DNA of 64,000 nucleotides from Calothrix parasitica NIES-267 (GTDB taxonomy: Bacteria > Cyanobacteriota > Cyanobacteriia > Cyanobacteriales > Nostocaceae), in contig NZ_AP018227.1 of the NCBI RefSeq assembly GCF_002368095.1, forward strand, positions 8,110,308-8,174,307. The letters run 5' to 3'. Both the position numbers and the translations under genes were made by a program. The notes below the pieces were generated by a model. It was not told the origin of the DNA, searched no databases, and saw nothing but the letters and a program-made list of their open reading frames with translations. This document shows positions 16,779-25,338 of this stretch, one piece after another. Numbering within the stretch: position 1 is the stretch's first letter; every line of letters begins with the position of its first letter.

Positions 16779-17105
16779 TTGAAAAAAAGGTATGCTGCTG
16801 GGGAAAGAGATTTTAGGGGAATTTATTTTGATGATGCTGATTTGTTTCAAATTAATTTAAGTGGAGCCAATCTGACAGAAAGTAGAATGGATGAAATTTA
16901 CCTAGAATCTGCTAATTTGATGCTGGGTATTCTTGTAAATGCGAACCTTAGTGGAGCCAATTTAAGAGGAGCTAATTTCACTGGTACTGATTTAAGGAAT
17001 GCTAATTTAAGCAATTGTAATTTAACTGATGTTAATTTCGAGGGTGCTGCTATGGAAGGTGCTAATTTAGATGATGCTGTATTTGGTAAGACTACCAATG
17101 CCTGA
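16779..17105 (+). CDS. pentapeptide-repeat protein with frameshifted start
   Basis: 108 aa from a TTG. The A(D/N)Lxx repeats form a right-handed quadrilateral beta-helix from residue ~15 (DLFQINLSGANLTES...) to GANLDDAVFG. The expected start is the ATG at 16763, giving MNREEFEKK and then running out of frame at GAAAAAAAGG: seven A where six would continue into RYAAGERDFRG. The paralog at 20277 has the same LYAAGERDF junction in frame, which supports a one-base insertion. The TTG at 16779 has a GAGAAG upstream and could rescue translation. Either a start-codon shift, transcript slippage or an early pseudogene. Confidence 0.65.
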   Translation: MKKRYAAGERDFRGIYFDDADLFQINLSGANLTESRMDEIYLESANLMLGILVNANLSGANLRGANFTGTDLRNANLSNCNLTDVNFEGAAMEGANLDDAVFGKTTNA

Positions 17106-17174
17106 TGGAAGTATCAGAAACGATAATTTTAAGAATAGCTGATAAAACTAAATTAAGATAAAGGACTTCATCCT

Positions 17175-17212
17175 GTAGGGTGCTGGGTTTCACTTCGTTC
17201 AACCCAACCTAC
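17175..17212. repeat. dispersed hairpin repeat (GTAGG...CCTAC)
   Basis: GTAGG-gtgc-TGGGTT ... AACCCA-a-CCTAC forms a strong stem with a TCACTTCGTTC loop. This TGGGTTTCACTTCGTTCAACCCAACCT sort of block is a common intergenic repeat in cyanobacteria. The rest of the 17106-17514 gap shows no gene. Confidence 0.65.
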
Positions 17213-17514
17213 GAGGAAGCTTCTCTACCCACCACATAAAATATGAGGGGTTTGTAGTGTGGACTTTAGTTCTAAATCCGAAAGCTATAAATCGCTTATT
17301 ACAAACTTTGTTCCTATCAAAACGACTAAGAAAAGACCGCTAAGCTTATCTTTCTACATAAGCTCTGACTATGCGTGACAAACCACAGTTAAGTTTTACT
17401 TATTTACTATAAATGATTTTTATATCCGAATCGTATTTACATTTGCTTAGCTTATGCTTAAACTACAGATATAGCTAAAAAGTTAAACACATTTAAATAC
17501 ATTTGCATACAGTC

Positions 17515-17838
17515 ATGTTTAATTCAATCAAACCCGCTCCTAACGAAACTTTCAATTTAATTAATTTTCAAATGCCTTCATTTAAAGGGCTATATCCAAT
17601 ACGTCAGTGGTTAAATAACCTTGAAATGAATAATCCAGCATTGGCTCATTTTATTTGTCGGATGATTCCTACACAATGTCCTTTTGAGCGAGATATTAGT
17701 TTATTTGGACGTACTATTTTAAGTATTCCACCCTTATGTAAACTTAATCCTTTATATGAAGAGTTGATTGGTTTGCGTTTCCGAGCGCTTTGTTATTTAG
17801 CTGATGATTGTGGTGAAGATGTAGGTTGTTATTGTTGA
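17515..17838 (+). CDS. Mo-dependent nitrogenase C-terminal domain protein
   Basis: 107 aa from ATG 17515 (TTG at 17503 would add four residues). The body YPIRQWLNNLEMNNPALAHFICRMIPTQCPFERDI...LFGRTIL...IPPLCKLNPLYEELIGLRFRALCYLADDCGEDV is the cyanobacterial family annotated as 'Mo-dependent nitrogenase, C-terminal'. Despite that name it is a free-standing small protein with conserved cysteines; there is no nitrogenase here and its function is unknown. Six cysteines, two near the extreme C-terminus (GCYC). Monocistronic. Confidence 0.85.
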   Translation: MFNSIKPAPNETFNLINFQMPSFKGLYPIRQWLNNLEMNNPALAHFICRMIPTQCPFERDISLFGRTILSIPPLCKLNPLYEELIGLRFRALCYLADDCGEDVGCYC

Positions 17839-17895
17839 GAATAGAATGTTTATTAACGTGTAATTCAACATCACGAATGAAACAAAATATCAAAA

Positions 17896-18549
17896 TCAAA
17901 TCTTTTTCTCAGTTTTACCTCTTCCACTCTTATCTTGAGGCTGAAAATAGAGAATTACCGGCATATGCTTTATTCTAAAATCTTGACCAGAACCTTCATG
18001 TTTATGGGTTGAGAAAAAAGAAAGTTCTCTATTTTTACAAGCTTCAGAGTTGAAATCGGGTAATTCTTTGCTCAACAGATAATTTTTCCACTTTTTAATA
18101 ATTGCAGTAACATTCTTCTGACGAATGTAGATAAAGATTCCACCATCTCTTTGATTAGAATCACCAGTTGAATATCGAGTAGTTAACTGTAAAAAGCCTT
18201 CCCATAAGTAATTATAGGAACTATGGATTTTGGCTTCTCCAATCCATGTAAAATTGCCTTTCTTTACTAAAAGGTCTGCATGACCGCCAAATTTTGTGTC
18301 ATGAGAAGCATCATATCCCAAACGTCGCAATTGGTCTCTAATATCTATTGTTAATCTATCTTCGCCATCATTTTGACGCAGTTCAGGATTTTCTTGAATT
18401 TGATAGATTATGTCGTCAATATCATCGTAGAGAATCTCAATAAATTTATAATAATCAGTAGCTATAAATCTGGATGGAAAGCGACCCAATCCAGGTATGT
18501 ATTGTTCTAAATTCTGTAGTTCGCGTAAACTTAAATTTTCAATATCCAT
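17896..18549 (-). CDS. PD-(D/E)XK nuclease-like protein, last gene of three-gene operon
   Basis: 217 aa, soluble. A restriction-endonuclease-like core is visible: Glu63 (GEDRLT) before helix DIRDQLRRLGYD, then GGHADLLV with Asp92, WIGEAKI with Glu105-Ala-Lys107, and a Q-x4-Y helix (Gln121-Tyr126). This is the E...D...ExK...Q pattern of PD-(D/E)XK enzymes. The C-terminal third has two Lys-rich segments. The preceding gene is only 5 bp away and the one before overlaps it, so the three products should act together. No methylase is adjacent. Candidate DNA/RNA-cleaving effector; target unknown. Confidence 0.6.
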   Translation of the reverse strand: MDIENLSLRELQNLEQYIPGLGRFPSRFIATDYYKFIEILYDDIDDIIYQIQENPELRQNDGEDRLTIDIRDQLRRLGYDASHDTKFGGHADLLVKKGNFTWIGEAKIHSSYNYLWEGFLQLTTRYSTGDSNQRDGGIFIYIRQKNVTAIIKKWKNYLLSKELPDFNSEACKNRELSFFSTHKHEGSGQDFRIKHMPVILYFQPQDKSGRGKTEKKI

Positions 18550-18554
18550 TCTTA

Positions 18555-18965
18555 TTAAGCAAGGTTTTTTACTACAGAACTTGGTTGAAAGTATATAAAA
18601 ACTTTGTCTTCAAAATCGTTGATTAATTCTCCGGTTTCTGGATGAAGTAGCTGTCCGGTTTCGCGAGCTTCAATCATGTCATCATCGGAAATTTCAAAAT
18701 AATTATCGTTTTCTATTAATTCAAATTTAGTTTCGAGTAAATGCGTTCTATCACCGCATAAATATTGAATTGCGGCTAATAAGTCTTGATTATCGTAAGC
18801 TTTCCCTAGGACTTTTCGTAAACTACCATAGGTAATATGTGAAAGATGTTGGGAATTGCTACCAACTAAATAATTAAATATTGCAATACAAATTTGTGAC
18901 TGAGGTTTTTGCAACCAGTCTTGATGAATTTGTTCTACAATTTGTTGCTTGCTAATCACAATCAT
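18555..18965 (-). CDS. hypothetical protein, middle gene of nuclease operon
   Basis: 136 aa. Start codon overlaps the stop of the preceding gene as ATGA, so translation is coupled. The N-terminal ~85 residues look like a winged-helix-type domain (ISKQQIVEQIHQDWL, HITYGSLRKVLG, NQDLLAAIQYLCG), followed by an acidic beta segment (IENDNYFEISDDDM) and LHPETGELINDFED. No catalytic motif. It could be the DNA- or partner-binding adaptor of the system (inference). Not recognised as a named family. Confidence 0.65.
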   Translation of the reverse strand: MIVISKQQIVEQIHQDWLQKPQSQICIAIFNYLVGSNSQHLSHITYGSLRKVLGKAYDNQDLLAAIQYLCGDRTHLLETKFELIENDNYFEISDDDMIEARETGQLLHPETGELINDFEDKVFIYFQPSSVVKNLA

Positions 18966-20032
18966 TCTAGATAGGTAAATATTTTATCAACAACAAATTC
19001 ATAATCATCTAAGCTGCTACAGTTTAGTATACAGACTTCATCAAGATATTGAGTTTGATTGCTCAAAATTTGAGCGCGACCTGGTAATAATAGTTCTGGT
19101 TGACTATTTATTCCTCGGCTCATTTGAATATCCCATGAAATTGCCAGTCGATAAGAAGTTATATGGTCTACTGCTTGTTTACCTGCATGATGATAAGTTT
19201 CATTTCTCAAATCAATCGAGCCTCTACGCATTTTTTCAGATTTAGTTGAGCCTTCATCGGTAATAAAAGCCAGTTCGACGACTTTCCCTTCGTCGGATTC
19301 ATATAAATTATCTATCAACGGAAAAAAGTTGATACTTTCTTGTAAGGGTGTTTTAATTCGTGCAATATCTTCGGATAACGTATTAAATTGTTGTATCGTT
19401 TGAAAGAAAGCTTTGCTTTTATCTTCTAAAGACAAATTACCAGTAATATCAATTCTAACTTCTATTGTATTTCGCTTCTTGGACAGTACAACGACATCAA
19501 AAAACTGACGGTAATGTTCTTTTATACCAATGATTTTGTCATAATCGACTAACTCTTTTCTAGTATCTTCATTCAATTGTTCGATGTTTATTTGACTTCG
19601 TTCGGTAAATAAACGCTTTGTACAGAATATGACTGCTAAACTATCTTTTGTATCTCTTATTTCAACAAGTTTCTGAGAGAAGCCAACTTCTTTCAAATTA
19701 TCATCAGATAGTGGAAATGGATATGTTTGATGAAATGCTGTATCGATAGGTTTGTATTTTTTGAATGCAGCAATTAACTTATCAATCTTTTTTCTTTCCA
19801 GTGGATAAATTTTTAATGCTTTATCATTTACCAATAGGTGATGGTCATAACATTTTTTTAGCTGCTCAATTTTATTATTAATATTATTCCGAATGCTTTC
19901 TTCATCTGTCAACTTCTGAATTGTTTGTTCCCATCCACGTCCCAAAGGTAAGTCACAATTTTTTAAGATGACTCTCATCGTAGACCATGAAATTCTCTGA
20001 CTAAAAGCTTCAAGTATTTGAGCAGTAAGCAT
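18962..20032 (-). CDS. hypothetical protein, first gene of nuclease operon
   Basis: 356 aa, soluble, no signal peptide or membrane segment. Residues ~40-95 are helical and Lys-rich; a central mixed region (VEIRDTKDSLAVIFCTKR...DVVVLSKKRNTIEVRIDIT) looks alpha/beta; the C-terminal part contains a conserved-looking block, RRGSIDLRNETYHHAGKQAVDH and SYRLAISWDIQ. I recognise no family. Its gene overlaps the next by 4 bp (ATGA). Possibly the sensor or specificity subunit of the operon; this is inference from position only. Confidence 0.65.
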   Translation of the reverse strand: MLTAQILEAFSQRISWSTMRVILKNCDLPLGRGWEQTIQKLTDEESIRNNINNKIEQLKKCYDHHLLVNDKALKIYPLERKKIDKLIAAFKKYKPIDTAFHQTYPFPLSDDNLKEVGFSQKLVEIRDTKDSLAVIFCTKRLFTERSQINIEQLNEDTRKELVDYDKIIGIKEHYRQFFDVVVLSKKRNTIEVRIDITGNLSLEDKSKAFFQTIQQFNTLSEDIARIKTPLQESINFFPLIDNLYESDEGKVVELAFITDEGSTKSEKMRRGSIDLRNETYHHAGKQAVDHITSYRLAISWDIQMSRGINSQPELLLPGRAQILSNQTQYLDEVCILNCSSLDDYEFVVDKIFTYLE

Positions 20033-20276
20033 TAATTTTTTAATTAATAAACAGGATGAGTATTTGGAATTATTCTTTTTGAGGTTAATATTTAATATTT
20101 ATTTGTTGAGTTAAATACATCTAGGATTTCATCCTCATTTCCTCTTCTTATCAAAGAAAGAGATGTCCTATTTATTATAAATAAAAACTTCTAAAGATAG
20201 AGGGGTAAATGTAAAGTGAATTACAATAAATTTGTAGCTTGAGTTAAATTAAAATTGCGTCTTGAAAATTAGAGCG

Positions 20277-20810
20277 ATGACTGCGAATAAGATTAAAACT
20301 ATTAAGGAATTATTAGAGCTTTATGCTGCTGGGGAGAGGGATTTTACAGAAATTCAGTTACCTGATATGAACTTAGGTTCAATTAATTTAAGCGGAGCTA
20401 ATTTAAGTAAAGCGAATCTAAGAGGAAGCAATTTAGGTCGTGCTAATCTGAGAGGGGTTAACTTGAGCAAAGCTAATTTATGGCTTGCAAATTTAAACTC
20501 TGCTGACTTAAGTAATTCTAATCTCACAGAAGCTAATTTAAGGGATACTACTTTTGATTATGGGTATCTTAGAAACGCTATCCTCGAAAGAGCAGATTTA
20601 AGAAATTCCTTTCTGTCAGAAGTAGATTTGAGCGGAGCAAATTTAGAAGAAGCTAATCTTAAAAACGCTTGTGCTTTAGGTGCAGGTTTTATTGAAGCTA
20701 ACCTTAAAAATGCTGATTTGAGAGGAGTTAATATGATGGAATGCGTGCTTGAGGGAGCAAATTTCGAGGGAGCTAATCTTGATGGAGCATTCTATGAAGG
20801 TGATTTTTGA
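20277..20810 (+). CDS. pentapeptide-repeat protein
   Basis: 177 aa from ATG 20277; TTG 20262 would add MKIRA. A short leader (MTANKIKTIKELLELYAAGERDF) is followed by about 28 A(D/N)LxX pentapeptides running to the end, predicted to form one long right-handed beta-helix. The leader is homologous to that of the frameshifted protein at 16779. Cytoplasmic, no signal peptide. Function of this class in cyanobacteria is mostly unknown; some members mimic DNA. The stop codon is 8 bp before a complete MITE-like repeat. Confidence 0.85.
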   Translation: MTANKIKTIKELLELYAAGERDFTEIQLPDMNLGSINLSGANLSKANLRGSNLGRANLRGVNLSKANLWLANLNSADLSNSNLTEANLRDTTFDYGYLRNAILERADLRNSFLSEVDLSGANLEEANLKNACALGAGFIEANLKNADLRGVNMMECVLEGANFEGANLDGAFYEGDF

Positions 20811-20818
20811 ATTTACAC

Positions 20819-20930
20819 ATATATAGCAGTTTTCAGTTGAATAGAATACACCCCTCTCCTTGACAAGGAGAGGGGAAGGGGGTGAGGTTTATCTGCATTG
20901 TATTGCACCCAAGTGAAACGCGCTATATAT
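20819..20930 (+). mobile_element. MITE-like element, copy 1 (complete)
   Basis: 112 bp. Terminal arms of 32 bp: ATATATAGC...TTTCA.TTG...AATACA on the left, and its inverted form on the right, with 24 of 32 positions identical. Inside is the hairpin CCCCTCTCCTT-gac-AAGGAGAGGGG followed by AAGGGGGTGAGGTTT. The whole element can fold into one long hairpin. It lies between a pentapeptide gene and the next ORF, 13 bp before that start codon. Confidence 0.75.
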
Positions 20931-20943
20931 AAATGAATTTAAC

Positions 20944-21489
20944 ATGGATAAAAAATTAAAGCGAAAAATCATAAAATTTTACGAACAAGAGATTTTAAAT
21001 CGTCCAGATGAGTCAATAATTGATTTTAAATATAAGTCTCAAATAGGTCATGAAGGTTATGAACCCGAAATGATTTCAGATGAACAACAAAGGTATGAAA
21101 AATTATCTCCTAGTCCTTTAAGTATAGCTATCAGCAAACGCGAAAAGGTTCCGCAAAATCTTTTAAATGCTTGTGATAGAATTTCTTGGTATTTAAAGCA
21201 CAATATGGGAGAAATAGTTGTTGTCAAACTTCCTTTTGAAGAAATTATAACTTTTGCTATTTGTATACAAGGTTATGCTGATGATGAATGGGATAATTCT
21301 GGTATTTTCTTTGAAATTTATAGTAATGAAGGGGAATTAATTGGAACTTTGGTAATTAGTGATATAGATAATTCGCATACTTGGGAATGGATGAATCGTC
21401 CTATGAAAAGCTTTGATTTTAATTCGGATGCTCCTGAATGGTCAGAAGAAGAGAAAGAAGAAAAAATTATATTTGAACAAACACAATGA
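20944..21489 (+). CDS. hypothetical protein
   Basis: 181 aa, acidic, soluble. Trp-rich beta-like centre (RISWYLKHNMGEIVVVKLPFEE, IQGYADDEWDNSGIFFEIYSNEGELIGTL, NSHTWEWMNRP) and an acidic tail (EWSEEEKEEK). No domain recognised; the size and acidity recall immunity or SMI1/SUKH-type proteins, but I see no decisive motif. It starts directly after the MITE-like element, whose 3' arm lies in the 5' UTR. Confidence 0.6.
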   Translation: MDKKLKRKIIKFYEQEILNRPDESIIDFKYKSQIGHEGYEPEMISDEQQRYEKLSPSPLSIAISKREKVPQNLLNACDRISWYLKHNMGEIVVVKLPFEEIITFAICIQGYADDEWDNSGIFFEIYSNEGELIGTLVISDIDNSHTWEWMNRPMKSFDFNSDAPEWSEEEKEEKIIFEQTQ

Positions 21490-21626
21490 GAATATAATCT
21501 TAATCGATTGGAACAATTAAGACTTAATAACACAATAAATAGATTTGATTGGAGCTAATTTAATTTATTAATTTACTTAAACCAAATCTAAGTAAATATA
21601 ATCTATTAGCCTTTCAATCCACATAA

Positions 21627-22028
21627 TTATCTTCTATTTTTATTCTTATTAGATAACTTTGCTGAAGTTCCTCTCCACAAAATCATTAAAGGAATACAAC
21701 CAATAAGTAAAGCTGGTAATAGCATAACCAAAGCGGTTGAAAATCCAGAGGTAATAAAAGCTGACACAATTGGAATCAGAAACGCAAAAGCTACGAACCC
21801 AAAAATAAACCAGCCAGTAATCAGTACCCACCAAGGAATTCTTCCTCCTGATAAACCTCGATAAGCTCTACCACGTAGTTCTATTTCACTCATCGGGTCG
21901 TATCCTGATGGAATTTTTTCTTGATAGGGAGTTTCAACTTCGGAAGGAACTTCGTAAACAATTGGTGGACTTTCTAATCCTTCATTAGGAAGAAACTTTT
22001 GAAATTCATCATTATTCTTGTCAGTCAT
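21627..22028 (-). CDS. small membrane protein, two TM segments
   Basis: 133 aa. A polar, proline-rich N-terminal half (to ~65) is followed by two hydrophobic helices (WWVLITGWFIFGFVAFAFLI and ALVMLLPALLIGCIPLMIL) and a basic tail (KLSNKNKNRR), suggesting the N-terminus faces the cytoplasm by the positive-inside rule. No family recognised. Lies 125 bp downstream of the broken kinase/receptor gene on the same strand and may have been its operon partner. Confidence 0.65.
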   Translation of the reverse strand: MTDKNNDEFQKFLPNEGLESPPIVYEVPSEVETPYQEKIPSGYDPMSEIELRGRAYRGLSGGRIPWWVLITGWFIFGFVAFAFLIPIVSAFITSGFSTALVMLLPALLIGCIPLMILWRGTSAKLSNKNKNRR

Positions 22029-22152
22029 TTTGGCTATCTCTATATTCAGTAGTGCTTTTGAAAATTATTTTTTTGAACTTGCTGAGAATATTGTCAAAAA
22101 TAAATATTAATCTCTTTTCCCTATTCCCTATTTCTTATTCCCTTACACGTAA

Positions 22153-23976
22153 TTATTCATTAATCAAACAAAACTGATACCTTGGATTATCCTGTGGTTG
22201 ACATTTCTGCTGAACTTTGACTAAAACCCCTAATTGATTATCGTCTGCTTGGTCTACTTGACGGTCGTGGAATCGATTAAATTGAATGGTTCCCGTAGCA
22301 CCTGATGCTTTGAAAAAAGGATTTTTCAATTGTTCGTACAAACCTTGACGGGTGGGATTACTTTCTATTTTCTGTAATGCTGTAACAATCGCTTGAGTAG
22401 CATCATAAGCTGTAGCCGCTCTCCAACCAACGTATTGAGTTCCCCAAAGTTTTATTGATTGATTTCTAAAAGAATTTGTAGTCCGTTGAACGTGAGTGGG
22501 AACTGAAAGCACTAAATTTTCAGCTTGATTTCCAAATGTAGATGATACGTTATCCGCATTATAAAGAGAATCTCCACCCAATAAAAGCTGATTTGTATAT
22601 CTAGAAATAATTAACGAAGCTGTTGCTGCTTCTCCCGTATCGATAGATAGCATTAACAATTTTATATTTTCATCTATCTGGCAATTATCAATTCTAGAAT
22701 TCGCTAAATCGCATTCCGTTAACTTTCCTATAGAACCGTATTTTTTCTCAAATGATTCTTTTAAAGAAGTGCTGTAGGATTTTTTAGAATTATAAAAAAT
22801 AGCTGCATTTCCAGAACCAATATTTTGCTTGATATACTCGATTAAATCCGCTGCTGCAACCGCATCATTAGGAGTTGTACGGAAAACATAATCGCTTAAA
22901 TTATATTTGTATCCGGATTTTTCACTCGGTTCAGACTGTCTAACAGCAGTACTTGTAGGAGAAATAGCCACCAGCTTTTCTTTTCCATAAATTTTTCCTG
23001 CTGCTAAAGTTGCATCGCTGGTGAAATGACCGACTACACCTAATATTTTTCCGCTGAATCCGCTATCTCCAGGAATCTGATTTCTAGCTAACTGCTCGGC
23101 TACTTTCGGAGATGTATCTTCTACATCTGGGTCGGAATTATTTTCATCTCTAGCAATCACAACCTGTAATAATCTTCCTTCAATACCATCTTGATTATTT
23201 AATGTTTCCTGAACCGAAGCAACACCGCGCAATATTTGTTCTGATATATTTGTATTTCTTTGTTTATTTTTACCGGGAATTGCAGCAGCAATTGTAACCG
23301 GATTACCTTTAATATTAGCCTTAGCATTATTAAGAAAAATCAGCGTTTCTGGGTCAACAGCACAGTTATTAGTTGCTTGTTTAAATAGACTTATGGCTGT
23401 TTGAAAATTATTTTGTGCATCCTCATACCTCTGTTTTTTAAAGGCTTTCATTCCTTCTTCTTTTTCTCCCAAAGCTTGTTTGCATAACGTATTCTCAAAT
23501 CTCTTTTCTCTTAGTAAAGATTCTTCTCCTCTACTAAAAAAATTGTCAGCAAGCAGCGCAGGTTCCGAACTTTTCATCACTGCATATACTGCTGTCCCTA
23601 GTAATAATGCACCAATACCTCCAGCTAATATCAATAATTTTTTATTTACTTTTTTGAGAGGATTGCTTGGTGAATCTGGTTCTGAAGTAACTGTCGGTGT
23701 CACGGGTTTTGGTATACCGGACAAATGTGGTGGTATTGGTTGAGGTTGAGGGTGATAAGGAAGCGGTGATGGTTGGGTAATTGGAGGAGCTTGGGGCTGA
23801 AGATTCGCAAGAGCAGTTATGACTTCTTGAGCGGACTGATACCTATCATCTGGCTGATGGGATAGCATTTTGTCTAGAATATCTGCTAGTTGAGGATTGA
23901 CGTTAGTATAGTTCCGCCAATGCCAGGTATGATATTCACGAATCTCTTGAGCTTCTTTACCTGCGAGCAAAGACAC
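22153..23976 (-). CDS. C-terminal part: kinase C-lobe, TM helix and ligand-binding domain
   Basis: 607 aa from a GTG that is probably not a natural start. It contains the end of a kinase C-lobe (VNPQLADILDKMLSHQPDDRYQSAQEVI), a Pro/Gln-rich linker, one TM helix (LLILAGGIGALLLGTAVYAVM, residues ~113-133), a helical TPR-like stretch (EGMKAFKKQRYEDAQNNFQTAISLFKQA), and from ~230 an ABC-type periplasmic binding fold like branched-chain amino-acid receptors (VTIAAAIPGKNK..., GVVGHFTSDATLAAGKIY, VAISPTSTA, GWRAATAYDATQAIVTAL). The binding part faces the periplasm, so the intact protein would couple ligand sensing to a cytoplasmic kinase. Confidence 0.6.
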   Translation of the reverse strand: MSLLAGKEAQEIREYHTWHWRNYTNVNPQLADILDKMLSHQPDDRYQSAQEVITALANLQPQAPPITQPSPLPYHPQPQPIPPHLSGIPKPVTPTVTSEPDSPSNPLKKVNKKLLILAGGIGALLLGTAVYAVMKSSEPALLADNFFSRGEESLLREKRFENTLCKQALGEKEEGMKAFKKQRYEDAQNNFQTAISLFKQATNNCAVDPETLIFLNNAKANIKGNPVTIAAAIPGKNKQRNTNISEQILRGVASVQETLNNQDGIEGRLLQVVIARDENNSDPDVEDTSPKVAEQLARNQIPGDSGFSGKILGVVGHFTSDATLAAGKIYGKEKLVAISPTSTAVRQSEPSEKSGYKYNLSDYVFRTTPNDAVAAADLIEYIKQNIGSGNAAIFYNSKKSYSTSLKESFEKKYGSIGKLTECDLANSRIDNCQIDENIKLLMLSIDTGEAATASLIISRYTNQLLLGGDSLYNADNVSSTFGNQAENLVLSVPTHVQRTTNSFRNQSIKLWGTQYVGWRAATAYDATQAIVTALQKIESNPTRQGLYEQLKNPFFKASGATGTIQFNRFHDRQVDQADDNQLGVLVKVQQKCQPQDNPRYQFCLINE

Positions 23977-24012
23977 ACAAGTTGCAGCTAAAGAATATAA
24001 ATCTGACGAAGC

Positions 24013-24783
24013 TTATACCGGTTTACCCGTCATCTGTTCTGGTGGAGCGAAATCTGGAGTTCCGATAACAACTGATTGAGCGGTGGGAACCCCTGTAACT
24101 ACTACTTGCTTGACAGCACCAAAATCTATCAGATGAAGGGAATTCGATTTCGACACTCGCATTATATTGGAAGGTTTGATGTCTCTATGTATCACCCCTT
24201 GAGCGTGAACATAATTAAGCACATCGAGCATTTGCATCATAATTTCGACAATTTGCGCTTCTGAAAATTGTTCTTTTTGCTTTAATTCTTGGGCTAAATT
24301 TTGACCTGCAATAAAGTCTTGCACCAAGTAAAAAAAAGTTTGTTTTTGATACATTTGTGCCGTAGATTCCTGGAGGTCGGCAGGTGCTTCTAATTGTGCA
24401 AAAGCCCATGCACGGGGAATTTGCGAGTGCGTTAGTTTTCCTAGAACGCTTGCTTCTGAACGAAATAATCTTTCAATATCTGCTAGCTGAGACTCTGAAG
24501 GAGATACCCTCGGATGTAACTGCTTGATAACTCTTAAAGGTAAATCTGGAAACTTCAAATCTCTACCTAAAAAAGTTCGACCAAACCCACCCCTTTCTGA
24601 TTCTGGAACCAACGGTCTAAGAGTTACAAAACACCCTTCTAAAAATAAAGGCATTCCGCAATTGGCGCAAAATCTTTGTTTAATTGGTTTCGTATAAAGA
24701 TATTTTTCAGGAATTGTATTAATTGGGTCTTGACAACTAGGACGAGTACAATAAACTTCAACTAGAGGATTAGTACTAACCAT
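24013..24783 (-). CDS. N-terminal part: zinc-ribbon Ser/Thr kinase, truncated
   Basis: 256 aa. Zinc ribbon Cys12, Cys17, Cys39, Cys42; kinase N-lobe with a weak glycine loop (ESERGGFGRTFLG), the lysine in RVIKQL, HRDIKPSN, HLIDFGAVK and the PPEQ loop. It ends after EQMTGKPV, removing helices F to I of the kinase C-lobe, so as translated it should be inactive. Upstream of its ATG lies a 555-bp AT-rich gap. Confidence 0.6.
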   Translation of the reverse strand: MVSTNPLVEVYCTRPSCQDPINTIPEKYLYTKPIKQRFCANCGMPLFLEGCFVTLRPLVPESERGGFGRTFLGRDLKFPDLPLRVIKQLHPRVSPSESQLADIERLFRSEASVLGKLTHSQIPRAWAFAQLEAPADLQESTAQMYQKQTFFYLVQDFIAGQNLAQELKQKEQFSEAQIVEIMMQMLDVLNYVHAQGVIHRDIKPSNIMRVSKSNSLHLIDFGAVKQVVVTGVPTAQSVVIGTPDFAPPEQMTGKPV

Positions 24784-25338
24784 TGATTAACCTTAAAAAT
24801 ACTATGTTTTAGTTTTAGTTTTTATATTTTTACTGCGGCTGTTTTCGTTCAGCTATTTCCAAATATTATGTATAAGTAGATACTTTGTTGACTTAAAAAA
24901 TATAAGACTTTTTATTTAATCTACCTTTATTGACTATGTTTTTGCACCAGAAACTAGACCCTTATAGCTTGCTTCAGAAAAGAGAAACGCAGGATAAACT
25001 AGAAAAGTCTAGACCGTAAGCATTTTTGAAGAAAACGATTTAGAGGGTAGCTAATATGATTATTTATACTACCTTATGGACTACTGAATTTTTTCAGAAC
25101 TTAACAAACATAAATGTATATTATTTATACGCCCTTAATTAATAGCATTTACGTAAATGTAGCACTTTGACAGTGGTTTTGTACTTCATTTTTCTGCAAT
25201 GTCTTGCATATGTTTGAAGAAAATCAGGATTTAATTTCTTTCAAAACAGCTTTAATTTTTTCTACTACATATAGGGAGCGAGATGCTCCCACTACACAAC
25301 TCTCAATTTCTCACCATTAACTATTCACCCGTAACTGG
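24784..25338. other. AT-rich gap, no gene
   Basis: Between the kinase start and the phosphoesterase end. I see only AT-rich sequence and a small GGGAGCGAGATGCTCCC palindrome near 25272; no coding frame. Confidence 0.55.

Larger units (their letters stand above)
22153..24783 (-). pseudogene. Ser/Thr kinase-receptor fusion gene split by one in-frame TAA
   Basis: The kinase fragment (24783-24013) and the following frame (from 23976) are in the same reading frame; only a TAA at 24015-24013 separates them. Reading through gives ...EQMTGKPV-(stop)-ASSDLYSLAATCVSLLAGK..., an uninterrupted kinase C-lobe. There is no frameshift or gap, so the ancestral protein was 876 aa: zinc ribbon, kinase, Pro-rich linker, TM helix, and a periplasmic ligand-binding domain. 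It is either a very recent pseudogene, a read-through gene or a sequence error. Confidence 0.7.

Noticed and set aside
16780-16790. Programmed -1 frameshift at the A-rich run of the pentapeptide gene
   Set aside because: The body lies in the +1 phase relative to the ATG, so a dnaX-like -1 slip would not reach it.
24013-24015. Normal gene end with a second separate gene starting at 23976
   Set aside because: The intervening 12 codons and both sides are one continuous kinase C-lobe in the same frame.
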